Part shown: in pieces, positions 1 to 9,500 of the stretch
Layout of the letters: each line of letters begins with the position of its first letter
How positions within the stretch are numbered: the stretch's first letter is position 1
Assembly (NCBI RefSeq): GCF_004145845.1
Contig: NZ_SELP01000006.1
Span: 1-64,000, forward strand
Source of the DNA: Loktanella sp. IMCC34160
GTDB taxonomy: Bacteria; Pseudomonadota; Alphaproteobacteria; Rhodobacterales; Rhodobacteraceae
DNA: 64,000 nucleotides
Direction: 5' to 3'
Notes under the pieces: model-generated
What the model was told of the DNA's origin: nothing
Database searches by the model: none
What the model saw: only the letters and a program-made list of their open reading frames with translations
Program-made: the position numbers and the translations under genes

Positions 1-478
1 AGCAGGGATAGTCCAGTTGCCACGGTCATTGGTATCGATATGAGTGCCCACGCTGCCAACGCAGACAGGTTCACTGCCCGAACCCATTGTCTTCGCGAGT
101 ATACCGACCATTGGCTCATGCACCGAACTTGCCCCCCAATAATGCCCATTTCGAGACAAAACTCTTCTCATAGCCGCCATTTGTAGCTCATGCAGCATCG
201 GTGAGTTTGGGCTCAGAGCCGACTTACGGCGGCGTAGCGGAAGGTTCCCCGACCACCCTTTGGCTTTGATCGGCCTGCTGGTCGTAGCCCGGCCCAAAGG
301 AGACTTTAACCGCATCAGCCTACGCCGCGATGCAGCTTCACCGAACCGGACTTTCGCTGCGGTAGCACAGTCCAGCGTAGGTTGAATTCACAGTCTGCGG
401 GACAAAATACCAGTTCACCGCGAAAGCGGATCTCGCGGAAAATACCTGTCACAACTTTAGCGCGCCACGGGCGAGAGT
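1..478. other. no supported gene at the left window edge
   Basis: No gene could be supported here. A plus-strand frame stays open from base 1 to a stop near 183, but its translation has no recognisable motif and it may be the tail of a gene cut by the window edge. The rest (about 184-478) is stop-rich in all frames and contains no clear hairpin or promoter. It lies downstream of the small gene that ends at 479. Confidence 0.4.
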
Positions 479-910
479 TCAGATCCTCGTCGTCTCAACG
501 GCAAGATGCGGTGTGCCATTCGACGTTCGCCGAGTGCTGCGGCCATCCTTGCCGAGCGTGCCCCGAATGCGGTGACGCCAGTTCGAGAAGCTTTCGAACT
601 GAATAGCGTCGACCGGCTGATCGAGCGCGATCTCGACGTGGCGATGCCCCACGGGCCCCGAGATGGAAACGATCTCTCCATTGTAGCGCTGGCCAAGGTA
701 ATGTCCCGTGACTTTGGTGCCCACGGCGAGATTTGTCGGGGCATTGCAGTGACCGAGGCGAGCATGAAGTGTATTCCAGTCCCGCGCCCCGTGCTGTCGG
801 GCGATAAGCTCGAGCGACTGGGCATGGCTGACCGCCGTGCCTTTGGCTTCCAGGGCCTGCCGGAGCGCCTTGGCCTGGGCTTTGACCGTTTCGAGAGATG
901 GCTGCGTCAT
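479..910 (-). CDS. glyoxalase-like-domain (N-terminal type) small protein, 143 aa
   Basis: The frame is open much further upstream, but the recognisable protein begins at the ATG at 910. That ATG overlaps the stop of the MATE gene in an ATGA arrangement (907-910), indicating translational coupling. Residues 1-52 have the Leu/Ala-rich helical pattern ending in RQHGARDWNTLHA that is common at the N-terminus of small alphaproteobacterial glyoxalase-superfamily (Glyoxalase_8-type) proteins. The second half (about 60-120) is a small beta-rich part with GTKVTGHYLGQRYNGEI. No metal-binding catalytic set typical of true glyoxalases is evident, so an enzymatic role is not claimed. It is probably cytoplasmic and co-expressed with the efflux pump. 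The gene is fairly certain, the function is not. Confidence 0.75.
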   Translation of the reverse strand: MTQPSLETVKAQAKALRQALEAKGTAVSHAQSLELIARQHGARDWNTLHARLGHCNAPTNLAVGTKVTGHYLGQRYNGEIVSISGPVGHRHVEIALDQPVDAIQFESFSNWRHRIRGTLGKDGRSTRRTSNGTPHLAVETTRI

Positions 911-2280
911 GCTGGCTCCTTGGCGGACAATTTCAAAGGGGTCGAGACGAGAAGCAAGGTCAGGACAAGCAGCAAGGCATCCGCGATCGGAAAGGCGAAC
1001 CAGAGGCCCTTGATCCCTGAGAACATGCCTAGGACAACAAGCAACGCGGGTGTCAGCAGCCACGGCTTTACTAGGGTCAGCGCCGCGGTCCGAACGGGGT
1101 AGCCCAAGGCCTGATAATGCAGGGCAAGCACAAGAACCGGCCCGGTGAAGACGTATAATGCCGTCATCGGACGCAAGATCGCGACCACTGCCACGATGAC
1201 CTCCGGATCGCCCGAGAAGAGCGCGCCCAGTGCCTCGCCCGCCATTACACCTGCCAGGGTCACGCCGATGCACCAGAGGAACGCGCTTCCAATGGCAAGC
1301 CGCAAGGCCGCACCAGCCCGATCCATGCGGCCTGCGCCGGCGTTGTTTCCGGAGATGCTCTGGGTTGTCAGCGCGATCGCCATCTGTGGCAGGAAGGCCA
1401 GACCGAGAACGCGTGTCACGACACCATAGGCAGCGACATAGGTGGCATGATCCGCAGCAGTGGTGCCGATGACGAGGATAACAGTGCTTGCCACCAGGGC
1501 CATCCCGACGAAGGTCATGCAGAGCGGAAGGCCGAGCGCGAGGATTTGCCGCCACCCCGTCAGCCAACTGGTGTGCCGGAGTGCACCGAGGGGCAGAAGG
1601 TCACGATCGCGGGCCCGCAGGACCAGCACCAGCGCCAGACCCAGGATCTGCGCACCGACGGTTCCAAAGGCGGAGCCTGCGACGTTTAGCTCGAGGAGCA
1701 CGATCGCCACATAATTCGCTCCGATGTTCAGTAGGTTCACGAGCACCGAGAGCATAGCGATCTGCCCTGCGCGTCCCTCGTTGCGCAAGGCATCGGCATG
1801 CAGACCCAAGACGAACTGGACCGGGGCCCCCAAGATCAGGATCAGTAGATAGCTCTGCGCCAGTTCCGCAACCGCAGCGTTCTCGGCGGCGAGTGCAGAG
1901 ACCACGGCAGGACCCACGGTCAGCGCCCCAGCGAACATAAGCGCAGAAATTGCGAGAACCAATCCATGGGCTCCAGCAAAAACCGCGGCAGCCTCCCTGC
2001 GGGACCCGGCGCCCAAGTGGCGGGCGAGCAGGCTCGACATGCCGCCGCCCGCCAGGGTGGTCAGAGCCGTCAGCAACATGACGACCGGAAAGGCCAGGCT
2101 GACCGCGGCCAGCGCCTCGGCGCCGACGAAGCGCCCGACAAATATCCCGTCGATCACGTTCAGCAGACCGCCCGTCGACATCACGACGGCCATGGGCAGG
2201 GCATTCGAGAGGAACAATCGCCCGAGGGGTCGGGTCAGAAAACGGTTCTCAATTATTTTCGGGGTGGGTTCGACAGACAT
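907..2280 (-). CDS. MATE family multidrug/Na+ efflux transporter, 457 aa
   Basis: An inner-membrane antiporter of the MATE (multi-antimicrobial extrusion) family, exporting organic cations or drugs in exchange for Na+ or H+. The length matches the usual 440-480 residues, and hydrophobic segments consistent with twelve helices in two similar halves run along the protein. The N-terminal part has the MATE-like stretch PLGRLFLSNALPMAV followed by GLLNVIDGIFVGRFVG near residues 39-55, and the second half has GLPLCMTFVGMALVAS. The start at 2280 is preceded by a GGAG-type ribosome site. It is the first gene of a two-gene unit with the downstream glyoxalase-like protein (ATGA overlap). The substrate cannot be predicted. 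Confidence 0.9.
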   Translation of the reverse strand: MSVEPTPKIIENRFLTRPLGRLFLSNALPMAVVMSTGGLLNVIDGIFVGRFVGAEALAAVSLAFPVVMLLTALTTLAGGGMSSLLARHLGAGSRREAAAVFAGAHGLVLAISALMFAGALTVGPAVVSALAAENAAVAELAQSYLLILILGAPVQFVLGLHADALRNEGRAGQIAMLSVLVNLLNIGANYVAIVLLELNVAGSAFGTVGAQILGLALVLVLRARDRDLLPLGALRHTSWLTGWRQILALGLPLCMTFVGMALVASTVILVIGTTAADHATYVAAYGVVTRVLGLAFLPQMAIALTTQSISGNNAGAGRMDRAGAALRLAIGSAFLWCIGVTLAGVMAGEALGALFSGDPEVIVAVVAILRPMTALYVFTGPVLVLALHYQALGYPVRTAALTLVKPWLLTPALLVVLGMFSGIKGLWFAFPIADALLLVLTLLLVSTPLKLSAKEPA

Positions 2281-2724
2281 CGCTCACTCCTCTAGGGAGG
2301 CATTTCGGAACGGGAAGGAGCCTGCATTACCCACCTGCGAAATGCTTCGAGGGTGAAGTGTCTTCTTGTTCCGGGCTTCACCGTGACTCGCGTCCGCAGG
2401 CGGCAGGTGCCCGGCACCTTGTCTGTTGCGTACGGGGAAAACCGCTCAAGTGCAATATGGCATACGGGGGGCTCAATAGATGCAGGTCCCCAGATGCCCT
2501 TTCGATAAGGGGCGGAACCCGAGTGGTGGGTCTGGGCACCAGATGGACGTGCTGCGGCGCAGTGCGACCTACTGAGTAATTCTTGGCCGACTGTTGCGAC
2601 CCTCACTTCCGTTGTCAGTGCAACGCAGTGCTCGCCGGATGATTGCCGTTGAAGAGCGGCATCATGAAACAGTGACCAGCGCCGGCCACAGGGACCGGCG
2701 CCTTTCGTTTTTCAGGGGAGAGTC
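2281..2724. other. intergenic region upstream of the MATE unit
   Basis: This spacer holds the presumed promoter of the MATE unit and, at its far end, the hairpin at 2679-2701 that probably ends the 391-residue secreted-protein gene. Short open frames exist on both strands, but none has a ribosome site or a recognisable product. No repeat beyond the hairpin was seen. Confidence 0.4.
2679..2701 (-). terminator. hairpin terminator after the secreted protein gene
   Basis: A 7-bp GC-only stem (GCGCCGG / CCGGCGC) with a 9-base loop lies 24 bases past the stop of the 391-residue gene. On the minus strand it is followed by a T-containing stretch, and on the plus strand by CTTTCGTTTTT, so it could act in both directions. 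Confidence 0.55.
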
Positions 2725-3900
2725 TCAGAGGAAACGGAACACAATCGGGCAGTTGACGACAAAGCCGATCGATCCGAAAGCGCCGCCGCCAAGCCCGGTC
2801 AGGAAGCCCTGCTCGACTTTGCCGAGGATATCGAACTCTTCGGTCAGGCGCGACCGATAGCCGGCCTCGATAGCAGCATCGGTCCAGACATAGGGGTTCA
2901 GATCCCAAAGCGGGCTGTAATCGGTTGCGACCGTTGGGATGCCGCCCAATGTGTTCAACGGGCTGCCCTCGCCGGCCAACGCCGAAGTCAGGCCCTGACG
3001 ATGCGGATTATCCATGCCAGTGGGACCATTGACCGAGACGAAGATTCGCTCGACCGAGCTGAACAGGCTGTCATCGCCTCCGACCGGGATGTCGGCCAGC
3101 CCCGGCGCGAAGGTCGCCCCTTCGAGTGCCGCCGGAAGCGGATCGCTGGCATCGGTCGAAAGATAGAGCACGGGCTTGGCGAAACTGAACCCGGCGGTCA
3201 GCGCGATCGTCACCGTGCCTTCGCTGGGGCAGATGTGGACCACCTTGTCGTGTACAACCGAATGATCGGCCTCACCCTCGCAATAGGCTTCAAGCTGATC
3301 GGCCGTGGCGCCAAAGGCCACCATGGGTGCGTTATAAATCGCGTTACCGGCATTCTCTACCACAGCGAGGGGGCTATAGTTATCGTCGCCCACTGATCCT
3401 GGCTGAACATCCTTGGGAGGGAAATAGGCTGGCGCATCGCCCGGAACAACTTTGTGCTCGGGGCTAAAATCGACGGTGCCGCTCTCAAATACCAACACCG
3501 CACGCTGGTCACGGTTTTCAATCCGCGCCTGACGAACAGCACGGCCAACGTTGGCATAAGTCAACTTGGCTGAATGGTTCAACCCCAATGCGGCGGCATT
3601 ATCGGCGTCCGACGTATCGGTGACGATGTACCAGACGGATTCACCACTTTCCATAAAGCCTTCGTAAAGCGGTAGCGTAACGGTGCCTGTATTATGGTCA
3701 ATCTCGCCGGCGCGCAGCAATTGCAATGGGCCGATCAACTCGGGCATCACCTGCGATGGAGCCGGGCCGAAATAAGTCAGTGGAACCGCAGCGCCGATTG
3801 ATGGCGGCGCCGGAGCGATGTCTCCGTCATCGGCAAGCGCCTGATGCGCAAAAGCCGCCATGGCTGCAGTGGCAATAACTGCGGGTCTCAAGATTCTCAT
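2725..3900 (-). CDS. secreted protein of unknown function, 391 aa
   Basis: I do not recognise a characterised family. The first 23 residues form a clear Sec signal peptide (basic start, Ala-rich core, ending AHQALA before DDGD), so the product is exported to the periplasm or beyond. The mature part is acidic with alternating beta-type segments and only a few cysteines. Motifs such as LPLYEGFMESGESVWYIVTD (about 76-95) and a second region with ALTAGFSFAKPVLYLSTDA suggest an internal two-fold repeat of a beta domain. The C-terminus ends in hydrophobic IVFRFL. It stands alone, followed by a hairpin terminator. The gene is real by composition and signal peptide, the role is unknown. Confidence 0.75.
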   Translation of the reverse strand: MRILRPAVIATAAMAAFAHQALADDGDIAPAPPSIGAAVPLTYFGPAPSQVMPELIGPLQLLRAGEIDHNTGTVTLPLYEGFMESGESVWYIVTDTSDADNAAALGLNHSAKLTYANVGRAVRQARIENRDQRAVLVFESGTVDFSPEHKVVPGDAPAYFPPKDVQPGSVGDDNYSPLAVVENAGNAIYNAPMVAFGATADQLEAYCEGEADHSVVHDKVVHICPSEGTVTIALTAGFSFAKPVLYLSTDASDPLPAALEGATFAPGLADIPVGGDDSLFSSVERIFVSVNGPTGMDNPHRQGLTSALAGEGSPLNTLGGIPTVATDYSPLWDLNPYVWTDAAIEAGYRSRLTEEFDILGKVEQGFLTGLGGGAFGSIGFVVNCPIVFRFL

Positions 3901-4449
3901 TGGTAGTTTCCTCTCTCTAAAATGTCAGTGAGCCGGCTGCGCTTACGCAAATTTCCATGACGGGCGTAGGACCAAGAGTCAGTTCGCCAAGAGGAACCCT
4001 GCGATTATCTGGCGCAAAACTCTGAAATCTGCGTTAAAACAGAATGCAAAACTGCCCTCGGGTCCTATGATGCGGCATTCCGCCTTCTCTCCATGACGCC
4101 ACTCATGAAGGCTGCCAGTCGCCACCTGGCACGACGGAACTAAACTGTTCTTGTCACTCTCACTCTCACTCTCACTCTGGCGTATGCCGCATCAGGACGA
4201 CCCGCCTTCCACTTCCGCACAACGGACTGTAGGCAGATCAGCCTGAGAGACTGAAAATTAACAAGAAAATCTCTACGAACTGCGCATAGAGATCACGAAT
4301 TGCAGCCACGTGCAGTGCGTGACGCACGAACTGCGCGTTCTTTCATGAGGAGCAAACCGAGGGTTGAACGGATGCTCGGGTGATTCTGGCTACGGCCCGC
4401 ACCTGTCGGCCGGTTTTGACTTCCTTGAAGAGGACCGCGCGGGTCTCTC
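3901..4449. other. gene-free region with short repeats
   Basis: About 550 bases without a supportable gene. It presumably holds the promoter of the secreted-protein gene near 3901-3990. It also contains a four-copy CACTCT tandem repeat (4155-4178) and near-identical 11-mers ACGAACTGCGC at 4275 and 4326, with a related copy (ACGAATTGCAG) at 4295. The GTGCGT-G-ACGCAC palindrome lies between the last two copies. Confidence 0.5.
4155..4178 (+). repeat. (CACTCT)4 tandem hexamer repeat
   Basis: Four perfect head-to-tail copies of CACTCT in a non-coding region about 250 bases upstream of the secreted-protein start. It is a simple sequence repeat that could vary by slippage. No coding frame is affected. 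Confidence 0.85.
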
Positions 4450-4704
4450 AAGCCCGAAGCGATTGTATCGACGCTTCGACAGGTTGAATTTCCGCACGGA
4501 CAAGGCGCGACGATTGCCGATGCGGTGCGCCAGATCGGCGTGACGGAGCAGACGTCCTGCCAGTGAGGGAAGCTGCATGGCGGGATGCATCGGTCTCAGT
4601 TCTCCCGGCTTTAAGATCTGGAGAATGAGAACCAACGGCTGCGGCGCGCGATTTCGGACCTGAAGCTTGCCAAACTCATTCTTACTGAAGCCGCAAAAGG
4701 AGTG
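4450..4704 (+). pseudogene. IS3-family transposase OrfA remnant
   Basis: One frame reads as a decayed OrfA: KPEAIVSTLRQVE, then IADAVRQIGVTEQT, and after two in-frame stops (TGA at 4564, TAA at 4612) DLENENQRLRRAISDLKLAK and LILTEAA. This is the helix-turn-helix plus leucine-zipper layout of IS3-family OrfA proteins. Neither the N-terminal end nor any OrfB part was found, so only a fragment remains. It marks the left edge of the less GC-rich island carrying the Avs-like locus. Confidence 0.75.
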
Positions 4705-5149
4705 ATAGCCGTCAGGGAAATGATCCCGTGGATCAATTCAGGCCCGAACTGGCACAGTTGGCGAGATGGCCGTGAAGCTGATTGTGGATATCGTGGTGGT
4801 AGCGTGGCCATGGCGACCTTGATCGTACGGCTCATGCGTTCAACCTGGCCATTGGTCCCGGGGGGTGCTTTGGCTTGTTTACAGGGCGACTGAAGTGCTG
4901 TCTTAGGAGAAGCGACGGCGGTTCAGCCCAAACAAGACATTCGTTCTGAAGCGGCGTTGGATGGCACAGCCCGCTTGGCTCGCCCCAAACCTGCCGTTCA
5001 GTCCCTAGGCGATCGCCGCAGCGCGGCGTTCCCCGAAGCGGTCATTCGTAGCATGTGCAGCCCGATCAAACGGTGAATGGCGACAGTGCGGGGCCTTGCT
5101 GCCATTGGCTGGAATTGTGCGAAAGTCTGCTTTTGGTTTTCGAGGCCAG
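4705..5149. other. non-coding stretch beside the IS3 remnant
   Basis: All frames are stop-rich or give products without recognisable features. The translation directly downstream of the OrfA remnant no longer resembles a transposase. The sequence near 5010-5100 resembles a GC-rich decayed intergenic segment. No promoter or hairpin of note was identified. Confidence 0.35.
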
Positions 5150-5557
5150 TCAAATCTCTCGTTTGCCAATAATACAAAACCCATTTCCAAAGGGATCGCT
5201 GCAGAAGGCAACGGGCGGATGGTCTCCACCCTCAAAGCGTTCCTCGATCACGTCACCGGCGTTTTCTGCATCACGCACGGTTTTGGCGAAGTCGTCTGGA
5301 TGAAAGTCAATGTGTACCGGCGTCCAATGTCTCTCGTAGCGCCGCACTTCATCCGAACCCTTTGCAGGGCATGTACCCGCCTTCTTCTCCAAAATCCCGA
5401 TTTTCGCGTCCCCGTTCCGAAGAACAGAATATGACGGAAATGGACGCGACTCTTCAGTAAAACCCAAGGCGTTCGAGTAAAAAGCAACGCCATCCGAAAG
5501 GACAGGGACATCAATTGTAACCATGTATTTCATGTTTGCGATCCTGCCATTGGACAT
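5150..5557 (-). CDS. VOC (glyoxalase/bleomycin-resistance) family protein, 135 aa
   Basis: A vicinal-oxygen-chelate fold protein. Such proteins are small metal-dependent dioxygenases, isomerases or antibiotic-binding proteins. The sequence shows the usual pattern: MKYMVTIDVPVLSDGVAFYSNALGF at the start, a central THV-like strand VHIDFHPDDF near residue 80, and the C-terminal DPFGNGFCIIG motif (about 120-131). Length fits a single VOC module. The start at 5557 gives eight extra residues before MKYMV (ATG at 5533), which is an equally plausible start. It lies alone between an IS3 remnant and the Avs-like locus on the same strand. The substrate is unknown. Confidence 0.85.
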   Translation of the reverse strand: MSNGRIANMKYMVTIDVPVLSDGVAFYSNALGFTEESRPFPSYSVLRNGDAKIGILEKKAGTCPAKGSDEVRRYERHWTPVHIDFHPDDFAKTVRDAENAGDVIEERFEGGDHPPVAFCSDPFGNGFCIIGKREI

Positions 5558-5833
5558 GAGGCCAGTTGCAATTCTCAGAACTCGTCCTGACTAATGGACA
5601 TTCGCTTTTTTGCAGCAACGCGGCAAGGGGCTCAAAGCTGACCTCAGTGGCGGCGCGGCAGGCCCCTGACTCCAGCGCGCCGGGCCTGCGGGCGCGTCCG
5701 GCCCTAAGCGGACATCCAGCCGATGGCCACGATGCTGCAGTGCGGCCCACCAGAACTGACGTTCGCCGCAAGCGCAAAGGGCCGGTTTAGCGGGCGGGGG
5801 AGATTGGTCGGGTAGCTTCCAACACAAAGCGGC

Positions 5834-6514
5834 TTAACTTCCATTCAGTTCATCAAGCTGATGCTGAATGTCGCGCGCGAGCAACTCAGACAGCCGAACC
5901 ATGCTGTGTAAGCGCTCTAGGCGTTCCTGAAGCTTTTCTCTTTGCGCCTCCACACTTCGCTCACTGCTGGTGCGCTGATCTTCGAGCTGATGAATCACCC
6001 TTACGATTGGTAGGTCGCGTGCCCCAGCATCAGACGCGAGTTCGATCCACTCTTTGAGTTTTCCAGAAGTCTCATTGGCGACGCGGTCGAAGCACATTTG
6101 GATTAGGAGCCTTGCACTATAATCAATCCCTCTGGATAGCTTTAGCCAATCCTTTGCCGCCATAGGCAAATCTGAGTTATCGGCGACTTCCTGAGCGCGG
6201 GTCTGATAGAAATAGATGCGCTCGTCGGGGTCCAGGGCTCTAATCGTCTCAATGACAGGTTCCAGGTCGCGAAACGGCCTGGTCGCAGTTGGAACAGAGA
6301 GTATGTGCTCCCATAGCTCAAAGATCGCTGTCCTACATTCCTGCTGTGCCGCGCTCCCGTCGTCTTCAGATCCTTGCTCGGCTTTGGCAATTAGTTGGGC
6401 CAAATGATGGGCCATCCAGCGCCCTAGTGTATCGCAACTCTGATCGAGCTCCAGTTCTTGGACGATCCTTTTCCCAAGTTCGATTACCTTCTTATGCTGT
6501 TCGGATTGTTCCAT
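5834..6514 (-). CDS. small partner of the STAND NTPase, 226 aa
   Basis: Not a recognised family. The protein is soluble, acidic and almost wholly helical. Residues 1-110 are a helical domain (ELGKRIVQELELDQ..., WMAHHLAQLIAKAEQ), and residues about 165-222 form a strong coiled coil rich in Glu, Gln, Leu and Arg. The gene overlaps the end of the 2086-residue STAND gene by 23 bases, so the two are co-transcribed and probably translationally coupled. Several antiviral STAND loci carry a second small gene, and this one may regulate or assemble the large NTPase. That role is inference from position only. Confidence 0.8.
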   Translation of the reverse strand: MEQSEQHKKVIELGKRIVQELELDQSCDTLGRWMAHHLAQLIAKAEQGSEDDGSAAQQECRTAIFELWEHILSVPTATRPFRDLEPVIETIRALDPDERIYFYQTRAQEVADNSDLPMAAKDWLKLSRGIDYSARLLIQMCFDRVANETSGKLKEWIELASDAGARDLPIVRVIHQLEDQRTSSERSVEAQREKLQERLERLHSMVRLSELLARDIQHQLDELNGS

Positions 6515-9500
6515 CGGAGCCCATGGTTAGAATAAGTGTGTATGGCGGCGTGTAAGTCTCTATCGATCTTTCGCGATTTCGGTAGGAGTCTCTCCTGAAC
6601 GCTCGTTCAACTTGAACTTCAAAAACAAGTTCTCGATCTAGCTGCTCTAAATGCGCCAGCAGTGCCTCTCGTTCCATCTCGAGGCGAGAGCCCGTCTCTG
6701 CGGTCCGGAATTCCCGCTCTTGTTCCTTTCGACCCCATGTCAGAGATCTGAACTGAACACCACCTGGATCCGAAAGACTTTGCCAGACACGAAATTCACT
6801 ATCTGGAGACAGATCAAACTCATCGCAAAACCAACTCGCCGGCCGAAGGCTAGGAAAATGGGCAACCCCAGCCCAAGGATCAAACTCGTCAATTCCGTCA
6901 CTTCTTGAATCCGTAGTCACCCAACCTTGAAGCTGGAACGCCCCTGCATTGACCTCCGATTCATCATCCGCTGGCGGAATGCGATAATCCATTGGATTCG
7001 TGGCGGTCTGCAAAGCTCGAACCAAAGATCCTGACCGCTCGCGTGTTACAAGTGCAGAAGATATACGGACGAACTGCTCTCTGTCTCCGGCGACTTCCCT
7101 CCAACTGCCCCAAATCGGAATGAAATCTCGATGCTCGATTTGCCTAAGCAGGTCGTTCTTCGATACCGAAGTCGGCCATTCATCCGTCTCTTCGGTGTCT
7201 TTCCAATCGGGCCAATAAGGAGGCTTTGGATCGCGACGATCGGCCAACCAGTTGCCATCGCTCCGGGTGATCCAATGTCGTTCAATCCAATCTTCAAGTC
7301 GATCATAGTAATCCGGGTTCTCAAGTGCTGGAACTTCATCGATCAGAGTACCAGCGACCTCCATCATCGCGTGATATGCGCGATAGAAGCTTAGGCTCTC
7401 AACTCGCGGATAGCTTCCGTGCGAGTGATGCGCATTCATGTCTCGATAATGGCCCCGTTTACCTCGTGGATCTTCAACCCAAGCACCGGTATCTGCTGAC
7501 GACCACTTGTTCCGAATGACACCCAGAACGCGTCGTTCGATTTCGTTTTGCGAAATTCCAAAAACCCGCCCCAAAGGGCTGAACCAATACTGAGGCAGAT
7601 CAATACCGAAGTAGTACCGGTCATCTTCACTTAACAGCTTGTTTTGGCTCGTTGGTTCAGTAGCCGTGTCCTGCTTAGAGACTGGAGCAAAATCGGATGC
7701 ATTGATCCGCTGCAACCTGACAACCTCTTTCTCATCAAGCGTTACGGTACCGCTATTGTTCAACAACAATGCACATTGAGAGGCGACCCCGCGTATGATT
7801 GTGTGGGTCACCGTTGGCGAACAGGAGTTCATGATGAACTCTATCAACTCCTGAGGGATACCATGGCCAGCACTGAGCGTTCGCCAAAGTGCGATCAACA
7901 ACCATTGCTCAGCGGCATGTTTGTAGAACGGCAACGACAAATCGAAGAAAACGTTGGGTTGTTCGGCATTTGCCAGCCGACCAAGAGCTCCCACAACCTT
8001 TGTTTCACCGAAACTGGACAATAGGCAAACAACGTGTGCCGCTTGCCATCTGGTTGATACTTCTGGAGCTGCCAAACTGGACCATAAGTACCCAGCTAAG
8101 CCAGTTGTCGCATCAGAAGGTGGGAAGAGCTCAGTCTTCCATTCCCCGTCTCCATCACTTTCGTTCATTTCCTTCTCAAAGAGAGCCAAACCGTAGCTCA
8201 AGGTATCTTGTGCTTCTTGCGGTGAGATCTGACTTGCTATCAGCCCCACAAGGGTCAACAAGCGCTGAGAACCGAAAAGATCTGGATGCTTCGCACTTTC
8301 GTCCACGACAAAAGCAAAAACCTCTGATGTTGATACTCCCGTCACTTCAGTAATGAATTCAAAGGGCAAAGGTTGATAGTATCTGCTCTTTGCTATTTCA
8401 TAAAAGTGGGTTCGGCACACCTCTTCTATGATTTCTCTTAGCGCTCGTCTTACGCTTTGAAGCTTTTTCCAATCCTCAGGAACCGCCTCCAATATACCTT
8501 GCACGTCATAGAGGCTGATGTCCTTCATCAAGAACAGCGACTTCAGTGCGTCGGCCTCTTTCCCGATACTGGTGCGCTCGAAAAACCGAGCAGAAAAACT
8601 CGATAAATGGTACGGAGGTTCAGAGTCCCTAAACCGCTGATAACACCCTCGGACGGTAACCGGATCATCTAACCGCATTCCGGAGAAGATTTGGTTCCAA
8701 TCCTTTTCTTCGTTTCTGCCGCCTGTTCTCGCGAAACCACTGTTGTTGTCGGATTTTGCTTCCCTGCACTTTGCCACGGACAAATGTGAACTCAACCATT
8801 CAACCGGCCAGCCATTTGACTGGCCAATTTGAACAAAACTGCTGAGGTGAGATGACGAAGCGCCTGAGACTAATGTATATTTTGCGGTCTCATCAAAGAT
8901 CCTCCGTCGGAGATACTCATTTTCACAGGTGGCCAAAGCCGCCTCAAGTAACTCGGGTGTCCTTGAGTGAATATCAAATCCGATCGTGGATAGTTGCCCC
9001 AAGCGGCTGATTTCGCCCATATCAACCAGCTTCGACAAAGCGATCGGTAGAATTCGCTCCTGCCACCCAAAACCTCGATCTCTCCAGCGGCTTAGTATTG
9101 CGAGCGACGATGCAGGACAGAGCATCGTGATTGCCTCAACGGTACCTTCCCAGTCAAAGTACTTGTCGCGGGCGACGTACTCATAAGCGACCTCGGCTCC
9201 GCGAGAGACACGATATGCTAGCTCGGCTTGGGGTGAATCTATCGTCGCTGATTGCTCAGACAGCTCTATGATTGCTTTCCAATAGTCTAGGTGCTCTTGG
9301 CCTATCCTACCTGCAACCTCGACTGCTTGGTCAAAATAGCAATTCGCTTCACCGGGACTTAGAACAAAGATAGAGCGTGATATTTCGCAGAAACCCTCAA
9401 CTTTTTGCTCAGCCTCCATACGCTCGTTCTGGAGGATGTCGGCGGCTTCCACCGCAAAGTCTATCGCATAGCCTTTGAGCGGGTTCGAACTCGAACAGAC

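Noticed and set aside
911-1567. N-terminal extension of the glyoxalase-like gene
   Set aside because: This part lies wholly inside the MATE gene in another frame and does not look like protein; the ATG at 910 overlaps the MATE stop.
2292-2606. A 104-codon minus-strand frame between the MATE and secreted-protein genes
   Set aside because: No ribosome site, Arg/Pro/Ser-rich composition and no recognisable feature.
4155-4178. CRISPR-like repeat
   Set aside because: The units are six bases with no spacers; this is a simple tandem repeat. No CRISPR array or cas gene was seen in the window.
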